This document shows, piece after piece, positions 6,672 through 13,791 of a stretch of 16,245 bases of DNA; the stretch's first letter is position 1, and every line of letters starts with the position of its first letter. Both the position numbers and the translations under genes were made by a program. The DNA lies in NCBI GenBank assembly GCA_029244465.1, contig JAQWQN010000110.1, positions 1-16,245 of the forward strand. Reading direction: 5' to 3'. This DNA is from Pseudomonadales bacterium (GTDB taxonomy: Bacteria > Pseudomonadota > Gammaproteobacteria > Pseudomonadales > Azotimanducaceae). The notes under the pieces are model-generated. The model saw only the letters and a list, made by a program, of their open reading frames with translations, was not told the origin of the DNA and searched no databases.

Positions 6672-7754
6672 CTACAACCATCCTTGAGCTAGCGCGGCTT
6701 CTTCCCGCACCAATTCAGGAGCACCGAGCAGTTGCCGGTCTAGGCCGATGCGTTTGAACCAGTAATGCAGTCCAAGTAGATCGGTCATTCCCATTCCGCC
6801 GTGGACCTCGGTTGCGGTTCTTGCCACGAACTGGCCAACTTCTGATAAGTGTGCTTTAGCGTGGCAGGCCATGAGTCTCGCTTCGTCTGGCATCGCGTCC
6901 AGCGCATGGGCGGCGTACCAAACCATTGCGCGGCAGGGTTCGAGTTCTGCGGCCATCTCCGCACACATATGTTTCACAGCCTGGAACGAGCCGATGACCC
7001 GATTGAATTGCCGCCTTTCTTTTGCATAGGCAATCGAGTCTTTCACCATCTTTTGTCCGGCGCCAAGGGTATCGGCTGCCAGCATGACCCGTCCCGCATC
7101 GATCATAGCTAGGAGTGGTTCGCGGCTGCTTGCTGAGCCTGGGAGCAGTTCTGCAGGGGTGTTGCTGAATTCGATTTTTGCGACTGATCGGGTGCGATCG
7201 ATGGTTTTGAGGGCGGTTTTTTTAACCTCAGTGGCATCGACCAAATAGAGTGCGCCGATACTGTCGGCAACGATAATTTGGTCTGCATCCATGCCTTCAA
7301 GTACAAACATTGCCTGACCTTGCAGTTTTCCGTCTGCTGCTTGAATACCGTCACTGTCTCGTCGGCCGATTTGTTCTGTGACCGCGACACCGTACACAGC
7401 GGCTCCTGCGGCTATGCGCGGGAGGTGTGCTTCTTGCTGTTCCTCGGAGCCCGCGTTGAGTAACGCGACAGGGGCCATCACAGCGGTACTCGTAAAGGAG
7501 ACTGGTGCGGCGACCGCACCGAGGCTTTCAGAGATAAGCGCGGCTTCGAGGAAACCGAGCCCGACACCGCCAAAATCCTCGGGTACTAAGATGCTAGTGA
7601 CGCCGAGCCCGGCGAGACCCTGCGCTAGCATTGTATTGTGTGCCTGGCCAGCCGCGGCAGCTTCTCGGATGATCTCGATGGAACAGGTGTTCGTTAAGTA
7701 ACCACTGACGCTGTCTTGCAGCATGCGTTGTTCTTCAGTAAGTGCAAAATCCAT
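6672..7754 (-). CDS. Acyl-CoA dehydrogenase, small subunit type, without catalytic Glu
   Basis: A 360-residue flavoprotein of the acyl-CoA dehydrogenase family. The N-terminal helical domain starts M-D-F-A-L-T-E-E-Q. The C-terminal domain has the R-R-Q-F-N-R-V-I-G-S-F-Q motif (247-258) and the E-V-H-G-G-M-G loop (316-322) that helps bind FAD. The usual C-terminal Y-E-G-T segment with the catalytic Glu is absent, as the chain ends soon after. The alternative Glu position of isovaleryl-CoA dehydrogenase reads A-G-R (220-222). It therefore looks like the non-catalytic partner in a two-gene enzyme, as in the actinobacterial FadE26/FadE27 and FadE28/FadE29 heterotetramers. Its Shine-Dalgarno AGGAGGG overlaps the TAG stop of the larger dehydrogenase gene upstream, with a nine-base gap, so expression is coupled. 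The acyl substrate is not known. Confidence 0.9.
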   Translation of the reverse strand: MDFALTEEQRMLQDSVSGYLTNTCSIEIIREAAAAGQAHNTMLAQGLAGLGVTSILVPEDFGGVGLGFLEAALISESLGAVAAPVSFTSTAVMAPVALLNAGSEEQQEAHLPRIAAGAAVYGVAVTEQIGRRDSDGIQAADGKLQGQAMFVLEGMDADQIIVADSIGALYLVDATEVKKTALKTIDRTRSVAKIEFSNTPAELLPGSASSREPLLAMIDAGRVMLAADTLGAGQKMVKDSIAYAKERRQFNRVIGSFQAVKHMCAEMAAELEPCRAMVWYAAHALDAMPDEARLMACHAKAHLSEVGQFVARTATEVHGGMGMTDLLGLHYWFKRIGLDRQLLGAPELVREEAALAQGWL

Positions 7755-7763
7755 ACGGCCCTC

Positions 7764-8954
7764 CTATGCCTGCTGCTCGTACTTGGGTTCCTTGGGTAAT
7801 CCAAGAGCTCGTTCACCGATCATATTTTTTTGAATCTGCGCAGTACCACCGCCGATGATTAGGCCTAGGTCCAACATATAGCGTTGTTGCCACATGCCGC
7901 CGTCCCGCAGATGAGCGCTGTCGTCATACAAAACACCCAGCTCACCGAGTGCGTCGATCGCCATGTTCGCCATCTGGTGATTGAGCTCGCAACCATTCAA
8001 CTTAACGATCCAACGCGGCAACCCGGGCTCTTCGTCTTTGGCAAAGTGAGAAAGGACTCGCATACCATTGAACTTCATTGCCAACATTTTCCCTTGTAGT
8101 TTTAAGAGCCGATCGCGGTAAACGGGATTGTCTATGAGACGTTGACCATCAATCGTTTCGCGTTTCATGATTTCGACTATGTCGTGAAAGCGGGACTCGG
8201 CTTGGTTTGGGTCGCCAAGGCCGCCACGCTCGTGTTTCAAGGTGTTGTTAGCGACAAACCACCCCTCGCCGCGCTGTCCAACAATCTGATCTTTAGGGAC
8301 GCGAACGTCTGTGAAGAAAACTTCGTTGAAAATGGCTTCGCCAGTCATTGTGACGAGTGGTCGAACGTCGATGCCGGGCGTATCCATGGTGAAGATCAGA
8401 TAGCTAATGCCATTGTGCTTGGGAGCGTCCGGTTCTGTACGGACGAGACAAAAAATCATGTCTGCGTGTTGCGCGCCAGACGTCCAGATTTTTTGGCCGT
8501 TGATCACCCACTCATCACCGTCGAGTTCTGCCTTGGTCGTCAGTGAGGCAAGATCGCTGCCGCTACCAGGTTCGGAGTAACCCTGGCACCAGTTCATCTC
8601 TCCTCGGATAGAGGGAGGAATTAGCCATTGCTTTTGTTCTTCGGTACCCAGCTCCAACACTGTTGGGACCAACCGGTTGTCACCGTTGTGCCCCATACGC
8701 ACACCGGCGCGAGCGAATTCTTCAGCGATGATGTGAGCTTCAAGAATATCGGGTTCAGCCCCATAGCCGCCGTATTCTTTGGGGATCGTGCGAGCGGCAT
8801 AACCGTGTTCGATCAACTTTTGTTGCCATGCGACGGCTTGCGATGAAGGTTTGCCACGCTCGTGAGCGGGCGGTGATTCGCTCCCATGGGTTTCTAAAAA
8901 TGAGCGAAGCTCGTCTCGAAATTCTGTGTATTGCTGGTTGTACGCTAAATCCAT
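7764..8954 (-). CDS. Acyl-CoA dehydrogenase, large subunit type
   Basis: A 396-residue acyl-CoA dehydrogenase, the first step of beta-oxidation, removing two hydrogens from an acyl-CoA to FAD. The core motif Q-G-Y-S-E-P-G-S-G-S-D is at 124-134 and K-I-W-T-S-G-A at 155-161. The C-terminal segment reads G-G-G-T-A-Q-I-Q (368-375), so the catalytic Glu of medium-chain enzymes is replaced by Gly. Glu242 in K-H-E-R-G-G lies where isovaleryl-CoA and long-chain enzymes carry their catalytic base, so this subunit probably does the chemistry. The ATG has a strong ribosome-binding site (GGAGGAA). With the small dehydrogenase directly downstream it forms a likely alpha2-beta2 enzyme. Related pairs degrade steroid side chains in actinobacteria; whether that holds here is inference. 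Confidence 0.93.
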   Translation of the reverse strand: MDLAYNQQYTEFRDELRSFLETHGSESPPAHERGKPSSQAVAWQQKLIEHGYAARTIPKEYGGYGAEPDILEAHIIAEEFARAGVRMGHNGDNRLVPTVLELGTEEQKQWLIPPSIRGEMNWCQGYSEPGSGSDLASLTTKAELDGDEWVINGQKIWTSGAQHADMIFCLVRTEPDAPKHNGISYLIFTMDTPGIDVRPLVTMTGEAIFNEVFFTDVRVPKDQIVGQRGEGWFVANNTLKHERGGLGDPNQAESRFHDIVEIMKRETIDGQRLIDNPVYRDRLLKLQGKMLAMKFNGMRVLSHFAKDEEPGLPRWIVKLNGCELNHQMANMAIDALGELGVLYDDSAHLRDGGMWQQRYMLDLGLIIGGGTAQIQKNMIGERALGLPKEPKYEQQA

Positions 8955-9361
8955 ATCTATTCCTCCCTGAGCAGAATCCTACCTTGTGTGTCGCGACAGT
9001 GCACACCCTGGCTAAAACGGTGGTTCGGACGTGGCCAAACCAGACAGATTTTTGAGGGCGTAGTCAATCGGAGCGACGAGCTTGCAAATGAGGCCGCGAC
9101 GGGCAGACAGGGTTGCAAGCCTCCTTATCCTGGGTTCACTCCGAAATTGCTGCAGCACCGGTGAAATGACGAGTTTAAAATTGTCATCGTGGCTGACTCG
9201 GTTTTGCAAGTTCAGAGGCATCATGCGGGGTGCGCGTGATGCGGGCGTACCGCGGATATGCTGCAGGCTGAACACCGCTACTTTCCGAATTCGGTCCATC
9301 ACCCTGAGTACAGATGCGCAAGTGGTGCTGCAAGGTCAGTTCAGTAGGGTAAGATTTGCTG
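8955..9361. other. Intergenic stretch with no convincing gene
   Basis: These 407 bases between two divergently read genes hold several short overlapping open frames on both strands. None has a recognisable product. The best minus-strand frame (9302-9012, 96 codons) ends 57 bases before the large dehydrogenase but shows no domain, signal peptide or conserved motif I know. A possible hairpin GCATCA (9218-9223) and TGATGC (9237-9242) spans 13 bases. Promoters for the dehydrogenase operon and for polB should lie here, but I cannot point to a clear pair of hexamers. Confidence 0.5.
8985..9006. promoter_or_regulatory. Palindrome in the leader of the dehydrogenase operon
   Basis: TGTCGCGACA (8989-8998) is a perfect 10-base palindrome. 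It is nested in an imperfect larger symmetry, GTGTG (8986-8990) with CACAC (9002-9006). It lies 35 bases upstream of the start codon of the large acyl-CoA dehydrogenase, where a TetR- or GntR-type repressor site would be expected. No specific regulator is implied by the sequence. Confidence 0.35.
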
Positions 9362-9559
9362 ATGAATAAGATTCTAATGGCCGCTGTCGCGTCGATCGTA
9401 CTCAACCTTGGCGCGAATTTGCGGGGCGTGCAGGGAGTCTTAGTAGCCGCGCGTACACGCGTAGTCGCTGGTATGTATTTTTTGCCGAGGTGCCGGCATA
9501 ACCATGATCCGAGAGAACTTATGGCCATGGTTGCTATCGTAAAATCGGCGGAGTTGTGA
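9362..9559 (+). CDS. Possible small protein overlapping the polB start
   Basis: A 65-codon frame opens with ATG-AAT-AAG and encodes a short hydrophobic N-terminal segment (about 5-18) followed by a basic region with one Cys and two His. Its TGA stop overlaps the GTG start of polB (GTGA), the arrangement seen in translationally coupled genes. Against it, the ribosome-binding site is poor (AGGG about 13 bases upstream), the composition is not clearly protein-like, and I recognise no family. It may be a chance frame that happens to touch polB. Confidence 0.25.
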   Translation: MNKILMAAVASIVLNLGANLRGVQGVLVAARTRVVAGMYFLPRCRHNHDPRELMAMVAIVKSAEL

Positions 9560-11871
9560 CGGCGTATAACGGCTTCATTCTGCAGGCCACGTACCGGATT
9601 CAAAATGGTGTACCAGTGGTTTACCTATTCGGGCGCTTGGAGAATGGTGAGACGTTTGCGTTACGCGATACGCGGCAGCGCCCCCACTTCTACGTGGACG
9701 AGGAGAGCGTGGATACGATTGAAGGTGCTGCCATGAAACCTTCCGCGAAAAAAGCGTTCGATGGCCGGCCACTAATAAAAGTTGAGGTCAAGTTGCCTAG
9801 TGATGCACCTGGCGTGCGAGATAAGTTACACGGGCGAGGTTTAAAAACTTACGAGGCAGATGTGCGATTTGCCATGCGCTACTTGATTGATCGCGACATT
9901 AAGAGCGGCATTAGGATCCATGGCCAGCCCGTGCCGGGCACGGGCACAAAGTGGCTGTTCGAAAATCCAGAGGTTGCGCCAGCTCGGGTTGATGCTCGTC
10001 CGCGGGTCCTTTCCTTTGATATCGAAACGACGCCGGATGCTAACAACCTTCTGGCCATTGCATACTTTGGACTGGGTCGGGATGAGGTTGTCGTCGTGGA
10101 TCCCAAAGCGAGGCAGATGCCTGATCGGGCTATTGGTGTGCCTACCGAAAAAGATGCCCTTCACCACTTTGCCGAACTTGTGCAGGCGCTTGATGTCGAC
10201 ATCTTGACGGGCTGGAACGTCGTTGATTTTGACCTCGCAGTGTTATCCAACATCGCATCTAAGGTGCGCTACGATCTGCAGCTAGGTCGAGACCGCGGCA
10301 AGATGCGAATCCGGCCGGCACAGGGTTACTTTGGTAGTGGCAGCGCGATGATACCCGGACGGATGGTGTTAGATGGAATGGATCTTGTCCGCGGTGCATT
10401 TGTGCGCGTGGATGATTATACCCTTGATGGGGTTAGCCAGGCGATTCTCGGCGAGGGTAAAACGCTTGGTCATGGTGAGGATGGACTGGATAAGGTCGCA
10501 CAAATACTCGATACGTATGCCAGCGATTTGCCTAAATTCACTGAATATGCGCGCACGGACGCGCGCCTCGCGCTGGCTATCGTGGAAAAACTCGATTTAA
10601 TCAAACTTGCTTTTGCGCGCGCTTCGCTGACCGGGATGACACCCGATCGAGTTGCGGCAAGTATTGCTTCCTTTGACTTTCTATACCTCGCGGAACTACA
10701 CAAACGGAATGTCAGTGCGCCGAGTGTTGTAGCACCAGGCGCGGGGCGGGTAGCCCAGGGTGGTGGCGCGGTATTTGAACCTCAAGCGGGCGTGCATGAG
10801 AATGTTTGGGTTTGTGACTTTAAAAGCCTTTATCCAAGCATCATTAGAACTTTTAACATCGACCCCTTGGGTCACAGTCTTGCAAGGCTGGAAGCCGAAC
10901 CGGTGTACACCCAGGATGGAACGGCGTTTGCCACTGCGCCGGGGATCTTACCCGGCATCCTAGACAACCTCTTTCCACAACGAGCACGAGCTAAAGCCAA
11001 AGGGGACGAGGTCGCCTCTCAAGCCATCAAGATCCTGATGAATTCCTTTTATGGGGTCTTGGGCACGCCCGCTTGCCGTTTCTATAATCCCAATATCGCG
11101 AACGCGATTACAAGCCAGGGGCGCCATCTTTTGCATTGGAGTAGAGATTGGTTTGCCGAGCGGGGGTATAACGTCTTGTATGGGGACACGGACAGTGTAT
11201 TCGTGGCGTCTGGCGCTGAAGATACGCCGGAAGCTGATTCCAGAATTCAGGTGTTGGTCACAAATTTTAACCGTGACTTAACGGCCTATCTTGAAACGCA
11301 GTATGGAGTGCAGAGCCGTCTTGAGCTTGAGTACGAAAAGCTCTATACCCGCCTCTTTCTGGCCAAGACGCGTGGTGGCGGCCAAGGTGCGAGAAAGCGT
11401 TACGCGGGTGTTAAAGCGGGAAGTGATGAAGTTGAATTTGTCGGTATGGAGGTGGTCCGGAGGGATTGGACAGATCTTGCTAAAGAGGTGCAAAAAGAAC
11501 TGTTTACGAGGCTGTTCAATGGCGATGCGGTTGTGGATTATTTGCGCGAGAAAGTGTCCTCTGTTAGGGCTGGCGATTGCGATGATCAGTTTATCTATCG
11601 TAAGGGTTTGCGCAAATCAGTCGACACCTATACGACTAACATACCACCGCACGTCCAAGCGGTTAAAAAGAGTACATCACCACCACCAAGAATTGTTCGC
11701 TACGTCGTCACAGAACATGGTCCTGAGCTTGATACTGAGCGAACACACCCACCGGATCGCGAACATTATGTGCAAAAGCAAATTCGACCTGTGGCAGAGC
11801 CGGTGCTTGAAGCGCTTGGATTGAACTTTGCGCAAGTTATAGGTGATGACAAACAAATCTCATTGTTCTGA
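9556..11871 (+). CDS. polB: DNA polymerase II (family B)
   Basis: A 771-residue B-family polymerase with proofreading exonuclease, used in replication restart, translesion synthesis and crosslink repair. Exonuclease motifs are intact: F-D-I-E (154-157), N-V-V-D-F-D (221-226) and Y-A-R-T-D (331-335). Polymerase motifs are intact: D-F-K-S-L-Y-P-S-I-I (421-430), K-I-L-M-N-S-F-Y-G (492-500), Y-G-D-T-D-S (542-547) and R-K-R-Y-A-G (613-618). The last five residues, Q-I-S-L-F, match the beta-clamp binding pentapeptide. Length is close to the 783 residues of the E. coli enzyme. The start is GTG at 9556, chosen because G-F-I-L-Q follows at the same distance as in E. coli PolB; the nearby GGAG is unusually close (two bases). 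No LexA-type box is evident upstream, so SOS control is not supported by sequence. Confidence 0.96.
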   Translation: MTAYNGFILQATYRIQNGVPVVYLFGRLENGETFALRDTRQRPHFYVDEESVDTIEGAAMKPSAKKAFDGRPLIKVEVKLPSDAPGVRDKLHGRGLKTYEADVRFAMRYLIDRDIKSGIRIHGQPVPGTGTKWLFENPEVAPARVDARPRVLSFDIETTPDANNLLAIAYFGLGRDEVVVVDPKARQMPDRAIGVPTEKDALHHFAELVQALDVDILTGWNVVDFDLAVLSNIASKVRYDLQLGRDRGKMRIRPAQGYFGSGSAMIPGRMVLDGMDLVRGAFVRVDDYTLDGVSQAILGEGKTLGHGEDGLDKVAQILDTYASDLPKFTEYARTDARLALAIVEKLDLIKLAFARASLTGMTPDRVAASIASFDFLYLAELHKRNVSAPSVVAPGAGRVAQGGGAVFEPQAGVHENVWVCDFKSLYPSIIRTFNIDPLGHSLARLEAEPVYTQDGTAFATAPGILPGILDNLFPQRARAKAKGDEVASQAIKILMNSFYGVLGTPACRFYNPNIANAITSQGRHLLHWSRDWFAERGYNVLYGDTDSVFVASGAEDTPEADSRIQVLVTNFNRDLTAYLETQYGVQSRLELEYEKLYTRLFLAKTRGGGQGARKRYAGVKAGSDEVEFVGMEVVRRDWTDLAKEVQKELFTRLFNGDAVVDYLREKVSSVRAGDCDDQFIYRKGLRKSVDTYTTNIPPHVQAVKKSTSPPPRIVRYVVTEHGPELDTERTHPPDREHYVQKQIRPVAEPVLEALGLNFAQVIGDDKQISLF

Positions 11872-12049
11872 CTTAGGCTGAAAGAAGGATTTTGCCTAGA
11901 TCGCTATACCCGACGTTTGGTGTTCGCCGGCGTGCCAGATAGATTGACGGTAGGCGAGGCGATTAGGTTGGGTGATGTTGTGTCCGCCGTTGCGATCTAT
12001 GTTTTCGCTAATGTTCAGTAACGCGCGTTTCTAGGATGCTGATTAGTCG
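11872..12049. other. Convergent spacer between polB and the small membrane protein gene
   Basis: This 178-base stretch separates two convergent genes. A five-base stem TAGGC (11874-11878) with GCCTA (11894-11898) lies just past the polB stop but has a 15-base loop and no T-run. I see no gene and no clear terminator. Confidence 0.4.
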
Positions 12050-12493
12050 CTAGTGAGCTGGCTTGTCCATACGATAGAGAGTGACCCCTTCATGCCGTGC
12101 ATCGAGGATGCGATGCTTAGTGGCCACGTCAGTAATAAGAATGGCCCGACGAGGGAAAAGCTTGCCTTGCACCTTAAGCAAAACATTAGGATCGCGGGTG
12201 ACGTTTTTTGGCCAGCGCTTTCGGTCACAGCGACCGCAGGGAATGTACAGAACACCATCGTCGACGATAGTCGTTGTCGTGACAGAGTGGGGGATGCCGT
12301 ACCAGGTTTTGGTTTGTAAGTAGATTTTTGAGCGTGATGGCAGTGCGGACCAATCAAGGTCCATAGGTTTTGTCAGGGTGCCGGACAGTCCTGTGCCCGG
12401 TCGTCGCTCTACAGGATCAATAGGTGCCAGTCGGAGCAGCATGTAGGTAACAATTATCAGAATACTGACGCCGTAGACTATTTGCTTACTCAA
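12050..12493 (-). CDS. Membrane-anchored small protein, possibly split beta-barrel fold
   Basis: A 147-residue protein with one N-terminal transmembrane helix (about 5-21) and then a compact domain (about 45-130). The pattern Y-L-Q-T-K-T-W-Y-G-I-P-H-S at 58-70, then a strand, C-G-R-C at 86-89, K-R-W-P-K-N-V at 92-98, D-P at 101-102 and a final strand pair, recalls the split beta-barrel of PNPOx- and F420-type nitroreductase families. That is a resemblance in layout, not a confirmed match. The Cys86/Cys89 pair could bind metal or be redox-active. The start must be TTG (12493-12491): no ATG or GTG lies in frame before residue 18, and only a weak GGGA precedes it. It follows tesB by 30 bases and ends the four-gene unit. 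Function unknown. Confidence 0.65.
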   Translation of the reverse strand: MSKQIVYGVSILIIVTYMLLRLAPIDPVERRPGTGLSGTLTKPMDLDWSALPSRSKIYLQTKTWYGIPHSVTTTTIVDDGVLYIPCGRCDRKRWPKNVTRDPNVLLKVQGKLFPRRAILITDVATKHRILDARHEGVTLYRMDKPAH

Positions 12494-12523
12494 GGTCGCA
12501 TCCCAGCCATCTGATCCTGTCGA

Positions 12524-13354
12524 CTATTCTTTTTCTCCAGCTGGGCGAACGCGCAACAAGCCTTCTTGTGCGACACTGACAATAAGTTGTCCCGATTGGT
12601 TATACATACGTCCCAACGCTAGGCCTCTAGCGTTGCTCGCAGCAGGGCTGGTCATATCATAGAGCAACCAGTCGTCAAAGCGCGGCGCTTGGTGAAACCA
12701 CATCACATGATCGAGACTTGCGCCTGAGTGCTCGCCAAGGCTTGCATGCGGGCGCCAGGCTGTGTCGAGTAAAGTGCGATCACTGGCGTAGACCACGAGG
12801 GCGATATGCAAGTGAGGATCGTCAGCAATCTCGCCGTTTGCCTTCAACCAAACGTGTTGTTCGGGCGGTAAATTAGTTTTGGCGGTGATTTCTGTGGCCA
12901 TGCGGACATCGATCGGCATTGTGTGCCTGTCACGACCGCGAAGTTCATCTCTGTTTGGGCAGTCTTCCGGCCCCCTGACTTGGGGCGCGGCGGTAGCGTG
13001 CTCTGGCCCATCCTCTGGCGCTTGGAAGCTCGCTTGTAGCTGGAAGATCGTTTTTCCATTTTGTTCCGCGTAGACAGATCGAACCTTGAATTTTTTGCCT
13101 TCTTTGGTCCGCGTAACGCGAAAGGTAATATCACGCTCTGCTCGACCCGGGCGTAAGAAATAGGCGTGCAGTGAATGTAGGGCCAAGGGCGCTGCGACTG
13201 TGCGCAGGGCAGCTACCGTTGCTTGCGCTGCGAGGAGTCCGCCGAAAAGGCGTGCATTATCGGTGACGCCGCCGGCACCGGCGCCACCGATAAACGTATC
13301 TTCCCCACGGGCATTGAGATCTAGTCTTTTTTGTAAACGTTCAAGTAATGTCAT
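12524..13354 (-). CDS. tesB: Acyl-CoA thioesterase II (TesB)
   Basis: A 276-residue double-hotdog thioesterase that hydrolyses acyl-CoA to free acid and CoA in the cytoplasm. The two hotdog repeats are roughly 15-115 and 160-270. The catalytic set of E. coli TesB (Asp204, Thr228, Gln278) corresponds to Asp192 in Y-A-S-D, Ser213 in A-S-L-D-H and Gln263 in V-A-Q-E-G, so the threonine is a serine here. Length is close to the 286 residues of the E. coli protein. It starts 11 bases after the arfB stop and is followed after 30 bases by the membrane-anchored protein gene, so it belongs to a four-gene minus-strand unit. A role in releasing CoA from poorly degraded acyl-CoAs would fit the acyl-CoA dehydrogenases on both sides of this unit. 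Confidence 0.94.
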   Translation of the reverse strand: MTLLERLQKRLDLNARGEDTFIGGAGAGGVTDNARLFGGLLAAQATVAALRTVAAPLALHSLHAYFLRPGRAERDITFRVTRTKEGKKFKVRSVYAEQNGKTIFQLQASFQAPEDGPEHATAAPQVRGPEDCPNRDELRGRDRHTMPIDVRMATEITAKTNLPPEQHVWLKANGEIADDPHLHIALVVYASDRTLLDTAWRPHASLGEHSGASLDHVMWFHQAPRFDDWLLYDMTSPAASNARGLALGRMYNQSGQLIVSVAQEGLLRVRPAGEKE

Positions 13355-13365
13355 GGTTGTCTTAC

Positions 13366-13764
13366 CTAGTCAAAACCGGGTTTTTGCCGATTCGCCTTTA
13401 CCTGTCCGCGTTTTTTCTTTGATTGTAGGCGTCTCTTTTTAGCGGATCGAGATGGCCGCGTCGCGACACGGCGTTTGGGTTGAATCATGGCTTGATCGAT
13501 GATGGCCTGAATACGTTCCATCGCTGCCTTGCGATTCTTTAGCTGAGAACGAAACTGGTCGGCTTGAATGACTAGCGCACCTTCCCGATTTATACGATTC
13601 CGTTGGGCTTCGCGTAGCCGATATAAGGCGCCTGGAGGTAGCCCGAGTTTTTGTAGGTAGACTTTGAGTTCAACAGCAGTGGACGCTTTATTGACATGTT
13701 GTCCGCCGGGACCAGAGGCATGCACGAAACGGGATTCACAGGCGTCATCGGGGATATTGTACAT
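13366..13764 (-). CDS. arfB: Alternative ribosome-rescue factor ArfB (YaeJ)
   Basis: A 132-residue codon-independent peptidyl-tRNA hydrolase that rescues ribosomes stalled at the end of broken mRNA. The catalytic G-G-Q motif is at 20-22 in the context S-G-P-G-G-Q-H-V-N-K. The lysine/arginine-rich C-terminal tail (about 97-128), which enters the empty mRNA channel in the E. coli protein, is present. The N-terminus is some six residues shorter than E. coli ArfB. The frame upstream holds no other start before the stop codon of the metallophosphoesterase gene, so ATG at 13764 stands. It lies 27 bases after that gene and 11 before tesB, which suggests an operon. Confidence 0.94.
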   Translation of the reverse strand: MYNIPDDACESRFVHASGPGGQHVNKASTAVELKVYLQKLGLPPGALYRLREAQRNRINREGALVIQADQFRSQLKNRKAAMERIQAIIDQAMIQPKRRVATRPSRSAKKRRLQSKKKRGQVKANRQKPGFD

Positions 13765-13791
13765 TAGACGTGCGCCTCTGGACGACCGTGT

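Noticed and set aside
9012..9302. 96-codon minus-strand frame before the dehydrogenase operon
   Set aside because: No recognised domain, no signal peptide, and it overlaps frames of similar length on both strands; without comparison data I do not call it a gene.
11291..11824. 177-codon frame inside polB
   Set aside because: It is a shifted frame over the conserved polymerase C-terminal part, with no independent features.
11874..11898. TAGGC/GCCTA stem after polB as a terminator
   Set aside because: The stem is five base pairs with a 15-base loop and no T-run.
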